Source: an uncultured Fusobacteriaceae bacterium (GTDB lineage: Bacteria; Fusobacteriota; Fusobacteriia; Fusobacteriales; Fusobacteriaceae). From it: a DNA stretch of 64,000 nucleotides. The notes below the pieces were generated by a model. It was given only the letters and a program-made list of their open reading frames with translations, did no database searches and was not told where the DNA came from. The translations under genes and the position numbers were made by a program. Location of the stretch: NCBI GenBank assembly GCA_947038515.1, contig CAMQWJ010000001.1, positions 1 to 64,000 on the forward strand. The letters are read 5' to 3'. Shown in pieces: positions 33,943-42,600 of this stretch (its first letter is position 1; every line of letters starts with the position of its first letter).

Positions 33943-36645
33943 ATGAAGAAAAAGAGATATTTTAAACTATTATTTGTCACCTTGCTGTTGTTGAATTCTG
34001 TTAGTATGTATTCAGAAGTACCAACTATGGAAGAACTAATTGAATTTAAAAAGCGAGGGTTGATTTCAGAAGAGGATTTCAAAGTACTTAAAGCTGAAAT
34101 AAACAATGAACAAACAGAAGAAAAAAACATGTATGATTTAAATATCAATTCAAGATTAACTTCAAGAGCGTACAAAGTTATTGGAAGAGATAACAAAAAT
34201 TATCTTCCCGTAAAGGAATTTTTTAAAAATGTTGGTTTTTCTAATTACACAGAAAGTAAAGGGGAATTAACGGCGCATTTGGGATCTGCTTTAAGAGAAG
34301 TTAGTATTAAGTTAAAGGATAATCCAGATGTTATTATTGAAGGTCAAGATGTATATCTTGAATCTCAAAAATTTACTGAGTTGTTCTTAAAAAATTATAA
34401 TATTGACTCAAAGGAATTAAAGTTGAGAATGTATTTAGCATTTGATACTCCTAATGAGATTGTTCAATTGCTAGATATAGAAAGTGATAAGCTAAAAAGA
34501 AAAAAAGATGAAGAAGAACTTGTATATTCTTCTAAAAGGAAACTTTTCGACTTAGGATATGTAGAAATTGACTTTGGGTTAAGCTATGATAAAGCAGCAG
34601 GTGAGAAAAGTTATAAAAGTGATTGGGACGGAAATATAGCGTATCAAGGTGGTCTACTATATGGAGAGTTCTCTGCTGATTTTGATGTACGAGAGGGAGA
34701 ACTTGGAACAGTTCGATTGGAATATGCTGATATTTGGAAAGAACATAATTTTGAGATAGAAAATAGAAATGCAGGAGATAGTAGAGAATGGGGACTGGTT
34801 TTCTACAAGGATAAAGGTTACTATGAAACTTCAGGTGGACAAGTTGTTATTAGAGAAAATGTACCATTGGGAAGTAGAGCAGAACTTATTTATATGGGAA
34901 CTAGTATAGAGATAAAAGATGATGATAATGGAGTTGTTGAATTTGATAATCCACTAATCAGAACGGATAAAACTTATGTGTTAAAAATATATCAACCAGA
35001 TGGAAAGATAACAGAAAAAGAAATTCAAACAGCTGAAGATTATAATCTTCAAGGAAAAGGTCAATTTGAGTATAGAATGGCTATTAATGAAAATAGTGAA
35101 TATGATAAGTATTCAACAAATTTAGAAGTATTTTATGGTGTTACAAAAGATTTTACAATTGGATTTGGTTATTCTGGAGATTTAGAAGAATTATCAATTG
35201 GAAAAGGAAAGGAACAAAAAGTTAAATATTTAAATAACATAAATTTAGATTTAGTTTATGGTGGAACATATAATGGACTGTCTTACACATTTAATCTTTC
35301 AGGAGAAAAAACATTAGATAGTCTAGATGCTTATGTTGGAACTGGTGGAACAGAAAAAGAAATTTCATTAAGTAAGAGATATTCATATAGATATTTAAAT
35401 CAATTTAACTATAAAAAATGGAAATTTATTTATGAATATGAAGGATTTGGAAGTTTCCACGATGAAAAGAATAGAAATAAATTTGATTTAGAATATGATC
35501 TTTTTAAAAATGTAGATATCGGTTATGAATATGAAATGACCAAATATAGATATGGTCAAGAAAAAGAAGTAGAACAACAAGTAACCATTGATGCTGATTA
35601 TAGTTGGAACAAATTCTTATTTAGTGCAGGTGCTGCAATTGATATTGAAGAAAGTTCAAACACAGAGTATAGAGCCAGTGTGTATTATAGTGGTTGGGAA
35701 AGACTTACAGCAAGATTAGAAAATGTTATCAGTGATCATGGGAAAGAGTATGAAGCAACATTAGAACTTTATAATAATAATTATAAAGGATTCCTAGATT
35801 TCTCAACAGAAGTAACTTATTCTAATATAGATAAAGATAAATTTACTTTTAATGTGTCATTGAAACTAGATGACTGGTTGACAATTGATAACGACTTCAG
35901 TGATGATGGAGCAAGAAGCCATAGAGTAGGTATTGACAAAGTAATCGATTTGAAAAATCCAAGAGTTGATATAAACGGTATGGATAATTCAAGAGTTAAA
36001 GTAATTGCCTTTGTGGACTCAAATAATAATAATCTTTATGATAAAAATGAAGAATTAGCTTCTGGAATCGAAGTGAAAATAGGAAATGATAAAATAATAA
36101 CAGATGAAAAAGGAACAGGAATGTTCTATGGAATAGGTAATGGTTCAGTTTATGACATGGATGTAAAGATAAAAAAACCATCTTTTACACTAGGAAAGAA
36201 TATACTGAAAATTAAGAGTGATTTCTCTTCAACTGTTGAAGCATATATCCCAATAAAACCAATGTTGACTCTGAAAGGAAGTGTCCTTTTAGACCAAGAA
36301 TTAAAACTTGTTGGAGATGAAAAAGCAGCTTTCTATAATGATTTGATAATTGAGTTAAAAGATTTAAAGGGTAATGTAGTTGAAACAGCTATTGCAGATG
36401 ATACAGGAATGTTTGATATTAGTGGATTACTACCCAAAGATTACTATATTGAAGTTACTTATATTGGAACAAAATATGATTTAGAAACTATAAAAGAAGA
36501 AATTGAACTTCAATATTCTAAAGAAAATTCTACCAATGTAGTGTTACTGAAAATTAGTAATGATCATATTGCAATTAATTTACCGAAAGATAGCAATAAT
36601 ATGGCTAAATTAGATCAAAAAGGAGAAAATAATGAAAAAATTTAA
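33943..36645 (+). CDS. Outer-membrane usher protein, copy R
   Basis: A 900-aa partner of the copy L usher with the same order: signal peptide, SHOCT-like hairpin (TMEELIEFKKRGLISEEDF), usher N-terminal domain (YLPVKEFFKNVGFSNY, DVYLESQKFTELFL), plug-like segment (GGQVVIRENVPLGSRAELIY), beta barrel, and the C-terminal AFVDSNNNNLYDKNEELASGIEV domain from about residue 688. The final eight to ten residues extend beyond copy L, and its end overlaps the start of the next gene by 14 bases. ATG start with GGGGGAAAAA upstream. High similarity suggests recent duplication. Confidence 0.82.
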   Translation: MKKKRYFKLLFVTLLLLNSVSMYSEVPTMEELIEFKKRGLISEEDFKVLKAEINNEQTEEKNMYDLNINSRLTSRAYKVIGRDNKNYLPVKEFFKNVGFSNYTESKGELTAHLGSALREVSIKLKDNPDVIIEGQDVYLESQKFTELFLKNYNIDSKELKLRMYLAFDTPNEIVQLLDIESDKLKRKKDEEELVYSSKRKLFDLGYVEIDFGLSYDKAAGEKSYKSDWDGNIAYQGGLLYGEFSADFDVREGELGTVRLEYADIWKEHNFEIENRNAGDSREWGLVFYKDKGYYETSGGQVVIRENVPLGSRAELIYMGTSIEIKDDDNGVVEFDNPLIRTDKTYVLKIYQPDGKITEKEIQTAEDYNLQGKGQFEYRMAINENSEYDKYSTNLEVFYGVTKDFTIGFGYSGDLEELSIGKGKEQKVKYLNNINLDLVYGGTYNGLSYTFNLSGEKTLDSLDAYVGTGGTEKEISLSKRYSYRYLNQFNYKKWKFIYEYEGFGSFHDEKNRNKFDLEYDLFKNVDIGYEYEMTKYRYGQEKEVEQQVTIDADYSWNKFLFSAGAAIDIEESSNTEYRASVYYSGWERLTARLENVISDHGKEYEATLELYNNNYKGFLDFSTEVTYSNIDKDKFTFNVSLKLDDWLTIDNDFSDDGARSHRVGIDKVIDLKNPRVDINGMDNSRVKVIAFVDSNNNNLYDKNEELASGIEVKIGNDKIITDEKGTGMFYGIGNGSVYDMDVKIKKPSFTLGKNILKIKSDFSSTVEAYIPIKPMLTLKGSVLLDQELKLVGDEKAAFYNDLIIELKDLKGNVVETAIADDTGMFDISGLLPKDYYIEVTYIGTKYDLETIKEEIELQYSKENSTNVVLLKISNDHIAINLPKDSNNMAKLDQKGENNEKI

Positions 36646-37207
36646 AATACTTTTTCTCTTGATATTAATAGTATCATTTAAAGTTAGTCCAAGTAAAGAA
36701 AATGTAGGCAATACTAAGCCTACACTTCCTTTACCACCAAGTATAATAAGTCCTGAAAATCCAGATTATGCAGTACCAGAAATTCCAACTTCAGGAATAG
36801 ATGTAGACGAGGAAGACTTAAGATATCTAGAGACAACATATACAGTTATGATGGAAGCAAAGGTTAATGTATTTATACCACTAGAAGTTATTTCAGATAT
36901 AAATATAGAAACTACAGTAATAGGTAATCAGATAAAAGAGATTCCTTTTGAAATTGAATTAAATAGAAAGCCAGAAAAAGAAAATTATTATTCAATAAAA
37001 TATAGTGAAAGTATGATTGATATTGATCAAGATGGGAAAATGGATACGTATATTCACTCACCAGCCTTTATTAATGAAAAAATAACTAAAGATAACTATG
37101 TTAAGATTTATGGTGAGAATATTTCTAAAGAGGGAAAACATAATAAAGTTGTTTATGTTACAGTGGAAATAGGAAACTCTATTCTTCGGGAAAACAAAGT
37201 GAAATAG
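36632..37207 (+). CDS. Pilus-subunit-like protein A, copy R
   Basis: A 191-aa counterpart of the copy L protein: signal peptide, Pro-rich linker (PTLPLPPSIISPENPDYAVPEIPTSG) and the beta-rich domain ending NKVVYVTVEIGNSILRENKVK. The start overlaps the usher stop (AAGGAGAAAATAATG inside the usher end), coupling expression. Probably a minor subunit. No named family was recognised. Confidence 0.55.
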   Translation: MKKFKILFLLILIVSFKVSPSKENVGNTKPTLPLPPSIISPENPDYAVPEIPTSGIDVDEEDLRYLETTYTVMMEAKVNVFIPLEVISDINIETTVIGNQIKEIPFEIELNRKPEKENYYSIKYSESMIDIDQDGKMDTYIHSPAFINEKITKDNYVKIYGENISKEGKHNKVVYVTVEIGNSILRENKVK

Positions 37208-37220
37208 AAAAGATTCAAAA

Positions 37221-37255
37221 ATTACCTTAAATATAATTAATACATTTAAGGTAAT
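37221..37255 (+). promoter_or_regulatory. Stem-loop after subunit A, copy R
   Basis: ATTACCTTAAAT (37221-37232) pairs perfectly with ATTTAAGGTAAT (37244-37255). A less perfect version lies at the same place in copy L (about 26209-26236). Confidence 0.5.
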
Positions 37256-37275
37256 GAAGTGGAGATATTTCTAGG

Positions 37276-37410
37276 TCTGACTTTTATTAATGAAGAGCTC
37301 ACTAAATAGAATTATATTACAAATTTATGAAAAAATATTTCTAAAGAGGGGAAACATAACAAAATTAGTTGTGTTAAAGTAGAAATATGTAACTAATATT
37401 TTAGGAAAGA
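37276..37410 (+). pseudogene. Decayed 3' copy of the subunit-A gene, copy R
   Basis: Plus-strand translation gives FINEELTK, stop, NYITNL, stop, KNISKEGKHNKISCVKVEICN, stop, matching the end of subunit A (FINEKITKDNYVKIYGENISKEGKHNKVVYVTVEIGN). The stops after NL and after EICN are shared with the copy L remnant; the one after TK is private. Confidence 0.75.
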
Positions 37411-37440
37411 GAAAGCCCCCCCCTTTTTTCTTTCCTTTTT
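37404..37440 (+). terminator. Intra-operon attenuator hairpin, copy R
   Basis: GGAAAGAGAAAG, C8, T6 and CTTTCC followed by T5 form a hairpin with a U-run. It sits between subunits A and B. The copy L version has C5 instead of C8. Confidence 0.5.
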
Positions 37441-37470
37441 TATATTTTAAGTAGAAATTAGGAGGTTTAA

Positions 37471-37926
37471 GTGAAATTATTTTTATTGTTAGCAAGTCTT
37501 TTAAATATTACAGTAACAAGCTATAGTGAAATAAGTTTAAAAATTCATGAACCAATAAGATTTAAAAATATTAATACAAAAGCAGTGGGAGATTTAGTTG
37601 TAGGGGAAGGTAGTATTGAAGTTTTTTCTGACGATTTAGAAGTTGATAAAAATAAGAAATTTGTATTTAAATTCCCTAAAAAGGGATTAATCACTAATAG
37701 AAAACGTTGGGTTAAAATTGATAAGTATATTATGGAAGATTCAGATAAATCATTTAAAATGTATAGAGAAAAGAAAATTGTAAAAATATACGCTGTAATA
37801 GAGAGAACAAAATTAAATGACCAACTAATAAATGCAGAAGATTTAGAGGGTGAATATATCGGATATGTCCCAATAATAGTAGAGCAATATGGACAGCCAT
37901 TAAATAGAAGGGGAACAGCAAAATGA
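37471..37926 (+). CDS. Pilus-subunit-like protein B, copy R
   Basis: A 151-aa secreted protein nearly the same as the copy L protein (GTG start, AGGAGG upstream). The signal peptide is followed by SLKIHEPIRFKNINTKAVGDLVVGEG, a central FKFPKKGLITNRKRWVKIDKYIMED and a terminal GEYIGYVPIIVEQY strand as in fimbrial subunits. It overlaps the LysM gene by four bases. Confidence 0.55.
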   Translation: MKLFLLLASLLNITVTSYSEISLKIHEPIRFKNINTKAVGDLVVGEGSIEVFSDDLEVDKNKKFVFKFPKKGLITNRKRWVKIDKYIMEDSDKSFKMYREKKIVKIYAVIERTKLNDQLINAEDLEGEYIGYVPIIVEQYGQPLNRRGTAK

Positions 37927-38225
37927 TAAAAAAAAGTTTAATTTTTATGACACTCACAACATTAATTTATTCTAATGAGTTAATTAAGCTTAAGGCTGAA
38001 GTAACAAAAGAAAATGATGGTATAGTAATAGAAATCTCTAAATCAAATAAATTTAAAAATACTAAAGCACCAAAAAAAAATTCAAAGAAACATCTAATCA
38101 AAAAAGATGAAACACTAAATAGAATTGCATCAAAATATAAGAAAAAAGTTACTACTATTGCAAAAGATAATAAAATTAAAAATATTGATTTGATTTTTGA
38201 AGGAAAAACTTTAACAATCAACTAG
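37923..38225 (+). CDS. Small LysM-domain periplasmic protein, copy R
   Basis: A 100-aa protein with a signal peptide (about 1-17) and a C-terminal LysM motif (HLIKKDETLNRIASKYKKKVTTIAKDNKIKNIDLIFEGKTLTI). The middle linker is Lys-rich and varies from copy L, while both ends are conserved. Start overlaps the previous stop as ATGA. Likely peptidoglycan-binding. Confidence 0.8.
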   Translation: MIKKSLIFMTLTTLIYSNELIKLKAEVTKENDGIVIEISKSNKFKNTKAPKKNSKKHLIKKDETLNRIASKYKKKVTTIAKDNKIKNIDLIFEGKTLTIN

Positions 38226-38235
38226 GAGATAAAAA

Positions 38236-38664
38236 GTGAAAAAAATATTGATACTATTAATAATTATTTCAAATATAGCATTTTCATATATAAATATTTA
38301 TCCTACTAAATTTGAAAAAGATATTTCTAATGGAGCAGAAGAAAATTTTAAACTCTATAACAGGTCAAAAGACACTGTTAAATATAGAATATATTTAGAT
38401 GATTTTACAAATAAAGAAAATGATATGAGTAAATGGATAGAATTATATCCCAGTAGCATATCTCTAACACCTTTAGAAGAGAAAGAGATTAGATTAGTAG
38501 TAAACAAACCTTTGGGAGCTAAACCAGGTAAATATGGTGCTAGGTTAATTATTAAAGAGGTTAGAGTTGCCTCAAAAAAGAAACAGGATAAAGTACAATT
38601 TATGACAATTTTGAAATTCAATATGATAGGAGAAATAAAAGAGGTGAAAGATGAAAAAAAATAA
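38236..38664 (+). CDS. One-domain PapD-like chaperone, copy R
   Basis: A 142-aa counterpart of the copy L protein, 132 of 142 residues identical by direct count. Signal peptide, then a single chaperone-like Ig domain with YPTKFEKDISNGAEENFKLYNRS and LEEKEIRLVVNKPLG. GTG start with AGGAGAT upstream. It overlaps the WG-repeat gene by 14 bases. Confidence 0.7.
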   Translation: MKKILILLIIISNIAFSYINIYPTKFEKDISNGAEENFKLYNRSKDTVKYRIYLDDFTNKENDMSKWIELYPSSISLTPLEEKEIRLVVNKPLGAKPGKYGARLIIKEVRVASKKKQDKVQFMTILKFNMIGEIKEVKDEKK

Positions 38665-39583
38665 ATTATTAGTATTAATAGCTTTATTATTAGTAGTATT
38701 AAGTGGATTTTATTATTTTAAAAAGAGCAAACCTAATAAAGATTTTATAGTGACAAAAGTTGCTAATGAAATCACTGTAACTTCACCTAAGTATAAAAAT
38801 ATAATAAGGACAGCAGAAAAGAATATTTTTGCTTACAAAGGTGAAAAAACATATGGTTTAATTTTTGTAAATCCTGATAATACATTTAAAGTCGTAGGTG
38901 AACTAGATATGATTGGACACTTGACCCAAGGTCTAATTTTAATAAAGAAAGGGAAGTATGGGGCAATTGATTTTAATGGAAAATCATTTATTCCAACTAC
39001 ATATGATGAGATTTATCTGGGAGAAAACAAAAAAGCTATATTAAAAAAAGATGATATCTTTCTAATTTTCAATAGTGAAAATGATAAAAAATTGAAACCA
39101 TTAGAAGTAGATTCAGTTTATAAAGTAAATAATTTAAAACTTATATTTATTAAAAATAAAAAAATGGGATTAATGGACTTTAATGGAGATGTTATAGTTC
39201 AAAATGAGTATGACGGAATCTCTAGTTTCATAGATAAAGTTTTTATAGGAGAAAAAAACTCAAAGTATAGTATATATAACTTGAAAAATGAAAAACTTTC
39301 TAAAGATTATGATTATATTGAACAAGTTAGTAATAATGTATATAAAGCTGGAACAAATGAAATAGGAAAATATGCTTTTATATCTTCTACATTTTCAAGT
39401 GATGAAAAATATGAAGATATAATAAAAATTGATAATACCTACTATACTGGTAGCTATCTTAATGAAGAAAATGTGGATCTTTTTAATGAAAATGGAAAAA
39501 TAAAAAGGGACTTAAAAAAAGATGAAGTAAAAAAATACCTTGAAAAATTATTAAAAAAAAGTGACTTGAAAAAGATGAAGTAA
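38651..39583 (+). CDS. WG-repeat protein with N-terminal membrane anchor, copy R
   Basis: A 310-aa protein with a single hydrophobic N-terminal segment followed by WG-type repeats (YGAIDFNGKSFIPTTYDEIYLGENKKAI, MGLMDFNGDVIVQNEYDGISSFIDKVF). It is 13 residues longer than copy L because a short 3' tandem duplication (GACTTAAAAAAAGATGAAG repeated with changes) shifted the stop. Function in the system is unknown. Confidence 0.7.
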   Translation: MKKNKLLVLIALLLVVLSGFYYFKKSKPNKDFIVTKVANEITVTSPKYKNIIRTAEKNIFAYKGEKTYGLIFVNPDNTFKVVGELDMIGHLTQGLILIKKGKYGAIDFNGKSFIPTTYDEIYLGENKKAILKKDDIFLIFNSENDKKLKPLEVDSVYKVNNLKLIFIKNKKMGLMDFNGDVIVQNEYDGISSFIDKVFIGEKNSKYSIYNLKNEKLSKDYDYIEQVSNNVYKAGTNEIGKYAFISSTFSSDEKYEDIIKIDNTYYTGSYLNEENVDLFNENGKIKRDLKKDEVKKYLEKLLKKSDLKKMK

Positions 39584-39622
39584 AAAAAAACTTTGAAGAT
39601 TAAAAAAAAAGGAGAATGATTT

Positions 39623-42600
39623 ATGAAAGGGTTTAATAAACAAATAAAACATTTTATTTATTTTATATTACTATTAGTAAGTTCAATTATGATATTTTCA
39701 AAACCGCCTCAAGCACCAAATAAATTGGTAACTGAAAATCCAAAGAGAGAAGTAACAACAGTGGAAGCTAATAAAAATAGAGAACATGCTGAAATGGATA
39801 TAACTGTAAAAAAATTAAATCTTAAATCGCTAATTTCATACAAATTAAGCGATCTAGAATTTTATATACAGCTTCCAAAGAATGAAACTTTAAATCAAGA
39901 TGAAGTATATTTTGTTTCAAAAACTGTAGATGATATCCCTAATATCTCAACAGTTAACGGAAAAAAAGTATTTTCAAATTTAGAAAAATTTAAAAATTAT
40001 AATATTAAAACAAAAGATTTTATCTATACACACAAAGATAACTTCATATTAATTGACAGAGCTCCTTTAGGAATCAACGAGTTTGTCGTTTCAAAACTAA
40101 ATAAAACTACTGGTGAAATAAAACAAGTATATTCTTCAAAAGATTTTAAAGAAACACCTATTGAAACAATTTCTGGAGTAATTGAACCAGGAAACACTCA
40201 TGTAATTTTTAATTTAAGTGAAGAAATATTAAAAGAATTAACAACTAAAGGAAATAGAATAGAAGTAGGAACTACTTTTAATAAAATTTTAACTACAAAT
40301 AAATTAGAAAGAAAAATAGATAAGGAAGCCTTAACTTATACCATTGAAGCAGAGACTTCAAGGTTATTAGTAGAAGATAAAGAAAAATTAAATGAAATAA
40401 AAATATTAGTATTTAATAAAGATGGAATAAAAAAAATATATAAAGGAGATATCTTTTTACCCAGTATTGATAAAGCTACTAACAAGGCATGGTTGAAATA
40501 TTCTCCTTTTAGATTTCCTAAATTAGTACCTCAAAGTGATGGAAACTTTTTAGTCAAGCTAGGACACTTTGTTAGAGGGAACAGAGCAAAGAATATTAAT
40601 GATTTTAGCTACACAGATGATGGACTTTATTCTTGGAATTTTAATCTTACGAGTGACTACAGTATGAATGCAGGGAATAAAGATCCTCGAATATTATATG
40701 GAACTGATGTTCATTATATTGTCTCTAGCAATCTAAATCCAACTGGAATAGAGCTGCCAAAGAAACATCTCTATAGAGATGATCAGCCTCTTTTTGGGAA
40801 CTTCTTCAGTGGTGATTTTTCTTCTACTGATTCTCCTTCTGGGAAAACTCTTAATATGTGGGATAACACACTTACACAAGGTCATTATAGTAGTTCTACC
40901 ACAGTCGTGGGATGGTTTTTATCTTTTGAACTCCAATTCCGGCTAAGTAGAGAAGAATATTATAATATGAGAAGACTAGGGCTTAATAAAATTAAAAATA
41001 AATCAAGAATATCTGGAAAAATAAGATCTTTTTCCTCACATAATCCACCTACATATGTTCACATTTCTATTCCTCTTATAGAAGCCAATGCCATCGATAC
41101 AGAGTTTGATGAATCAACAATACCAACAATACCCCTGGATCCTCTAATCTCAGAAGGAACAGTTACATTAAAAAATCCAATCTATAAAAAATCTGGTGAA
41201 AAGGGAGGAGTCTTACTCTTTTTCGGTGAGCCAACATTAAATGCTGAAACTCAAGGATATGAGCAAAATATTGGATTAACAGAAGGGGAAATTGGATTAT
41301 TCAAACCACAATTAGGGTATTTAGGTGGTCCAGATGTTAAAATAACTGGAAAAGTTACAGCTGGAGTTGGGACTCCTGTACCAACCACTACTAAAATGCT
41401 AAACCTTGGCTCTGGAGAACATTTAGAGGAACAAGTCTTTATTTCCGGGCTAGAAAACAACCTAACTGTTTCTTATCCTAACGCTACTAGTAATAAAAAT
41501 GGTACTCTAATAGGAATAAACACTTGGAATTTAGACGCTGGAGAATATCAAGTAAAAATGGATCATAGATTTTTAAAAAATACAATTAATATAAAATTAC
41601 CTAAATTTGATTCAAGTGTATATTATACCGCTCTTCCTGATAAAGAGGTAAAATTATCTATTCATGATAGACCGGACAATATTTTAGGAACTTTTAAGCT
41701 AACAACAAAGGACTATGATGTAGAAATATTGGGAAAAACTGGATCAATATCAAAATTCCGTTATAAAATAAAGAAAACACTTCCTGTTACTGTAGATGGT
41801 GTTCTTGGTTCTAATATTAAATTAGATATTAAAGTGGACACTCTAAAGGGGACGCTTGTAAATGGACCAGATTCTAACTATTGGTATATACATTCACCAG
41901 TAGCCGGTTCTATGAATGTTGATGTTATTGTTTCAACAGAGGATATTGTGGGTAAGAAAAATAGAACAATAACAACTACTATCCCCTCTACTGAAAATAT
42001 TATTCAATTAGGTGTAGAAGGTTCACCTATTGGAGTAAGTGGTGTTGTCGATAAAATAGAGATAACTGAAACTTATAGTATAATTCAAGAAACTGCTACT
42101 ATAAGTCTAACAAATCCTATCTTTGCAGGTACTCACAAAGGATCATTTGGGGGACTTAGAATTTGGTCAGATGGTACAACTGCAAAAATAGGAATGCTTA
42201 ATGAAAATGGTATAGTAGAAAATAACTCTTTGTATCTACCAACAGTAACAGGAAAAACTACTTCTATACAACAAGCAATAGTTGGGGATGGAACTCAAAT
42301 GGATGTTGTCATAAATAGTGAAACTCATTCAACACCGGTAAATTGGGGAAATGCTACTACCAGTACAGGTATCATAGATCCTGTATATAACACTTCTAGC
42401 AGTAAAGTATTAGTAGGAGCAGATTATTCAGGTTTCAGTACAAATAATGTAAAGGGAACTGATATTTCCTTAGAAAAATGGAATTTAGAACAACAAAATG
42501 TTAATATTCAAATGAAACATGATTTGGCTATAAATACTTTCATATTAAAAATCCCTAAGTTTGATGGATTAGTTTACTATGATTATGAATCGGGTAGCAT

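Noticed and set aside
37413-37426. C8/T6 tract as a translational phase-variation switch
   Set aside because: It lies between genes, after the remnant, and is in no reading frame; only an effect on transcription is possible.
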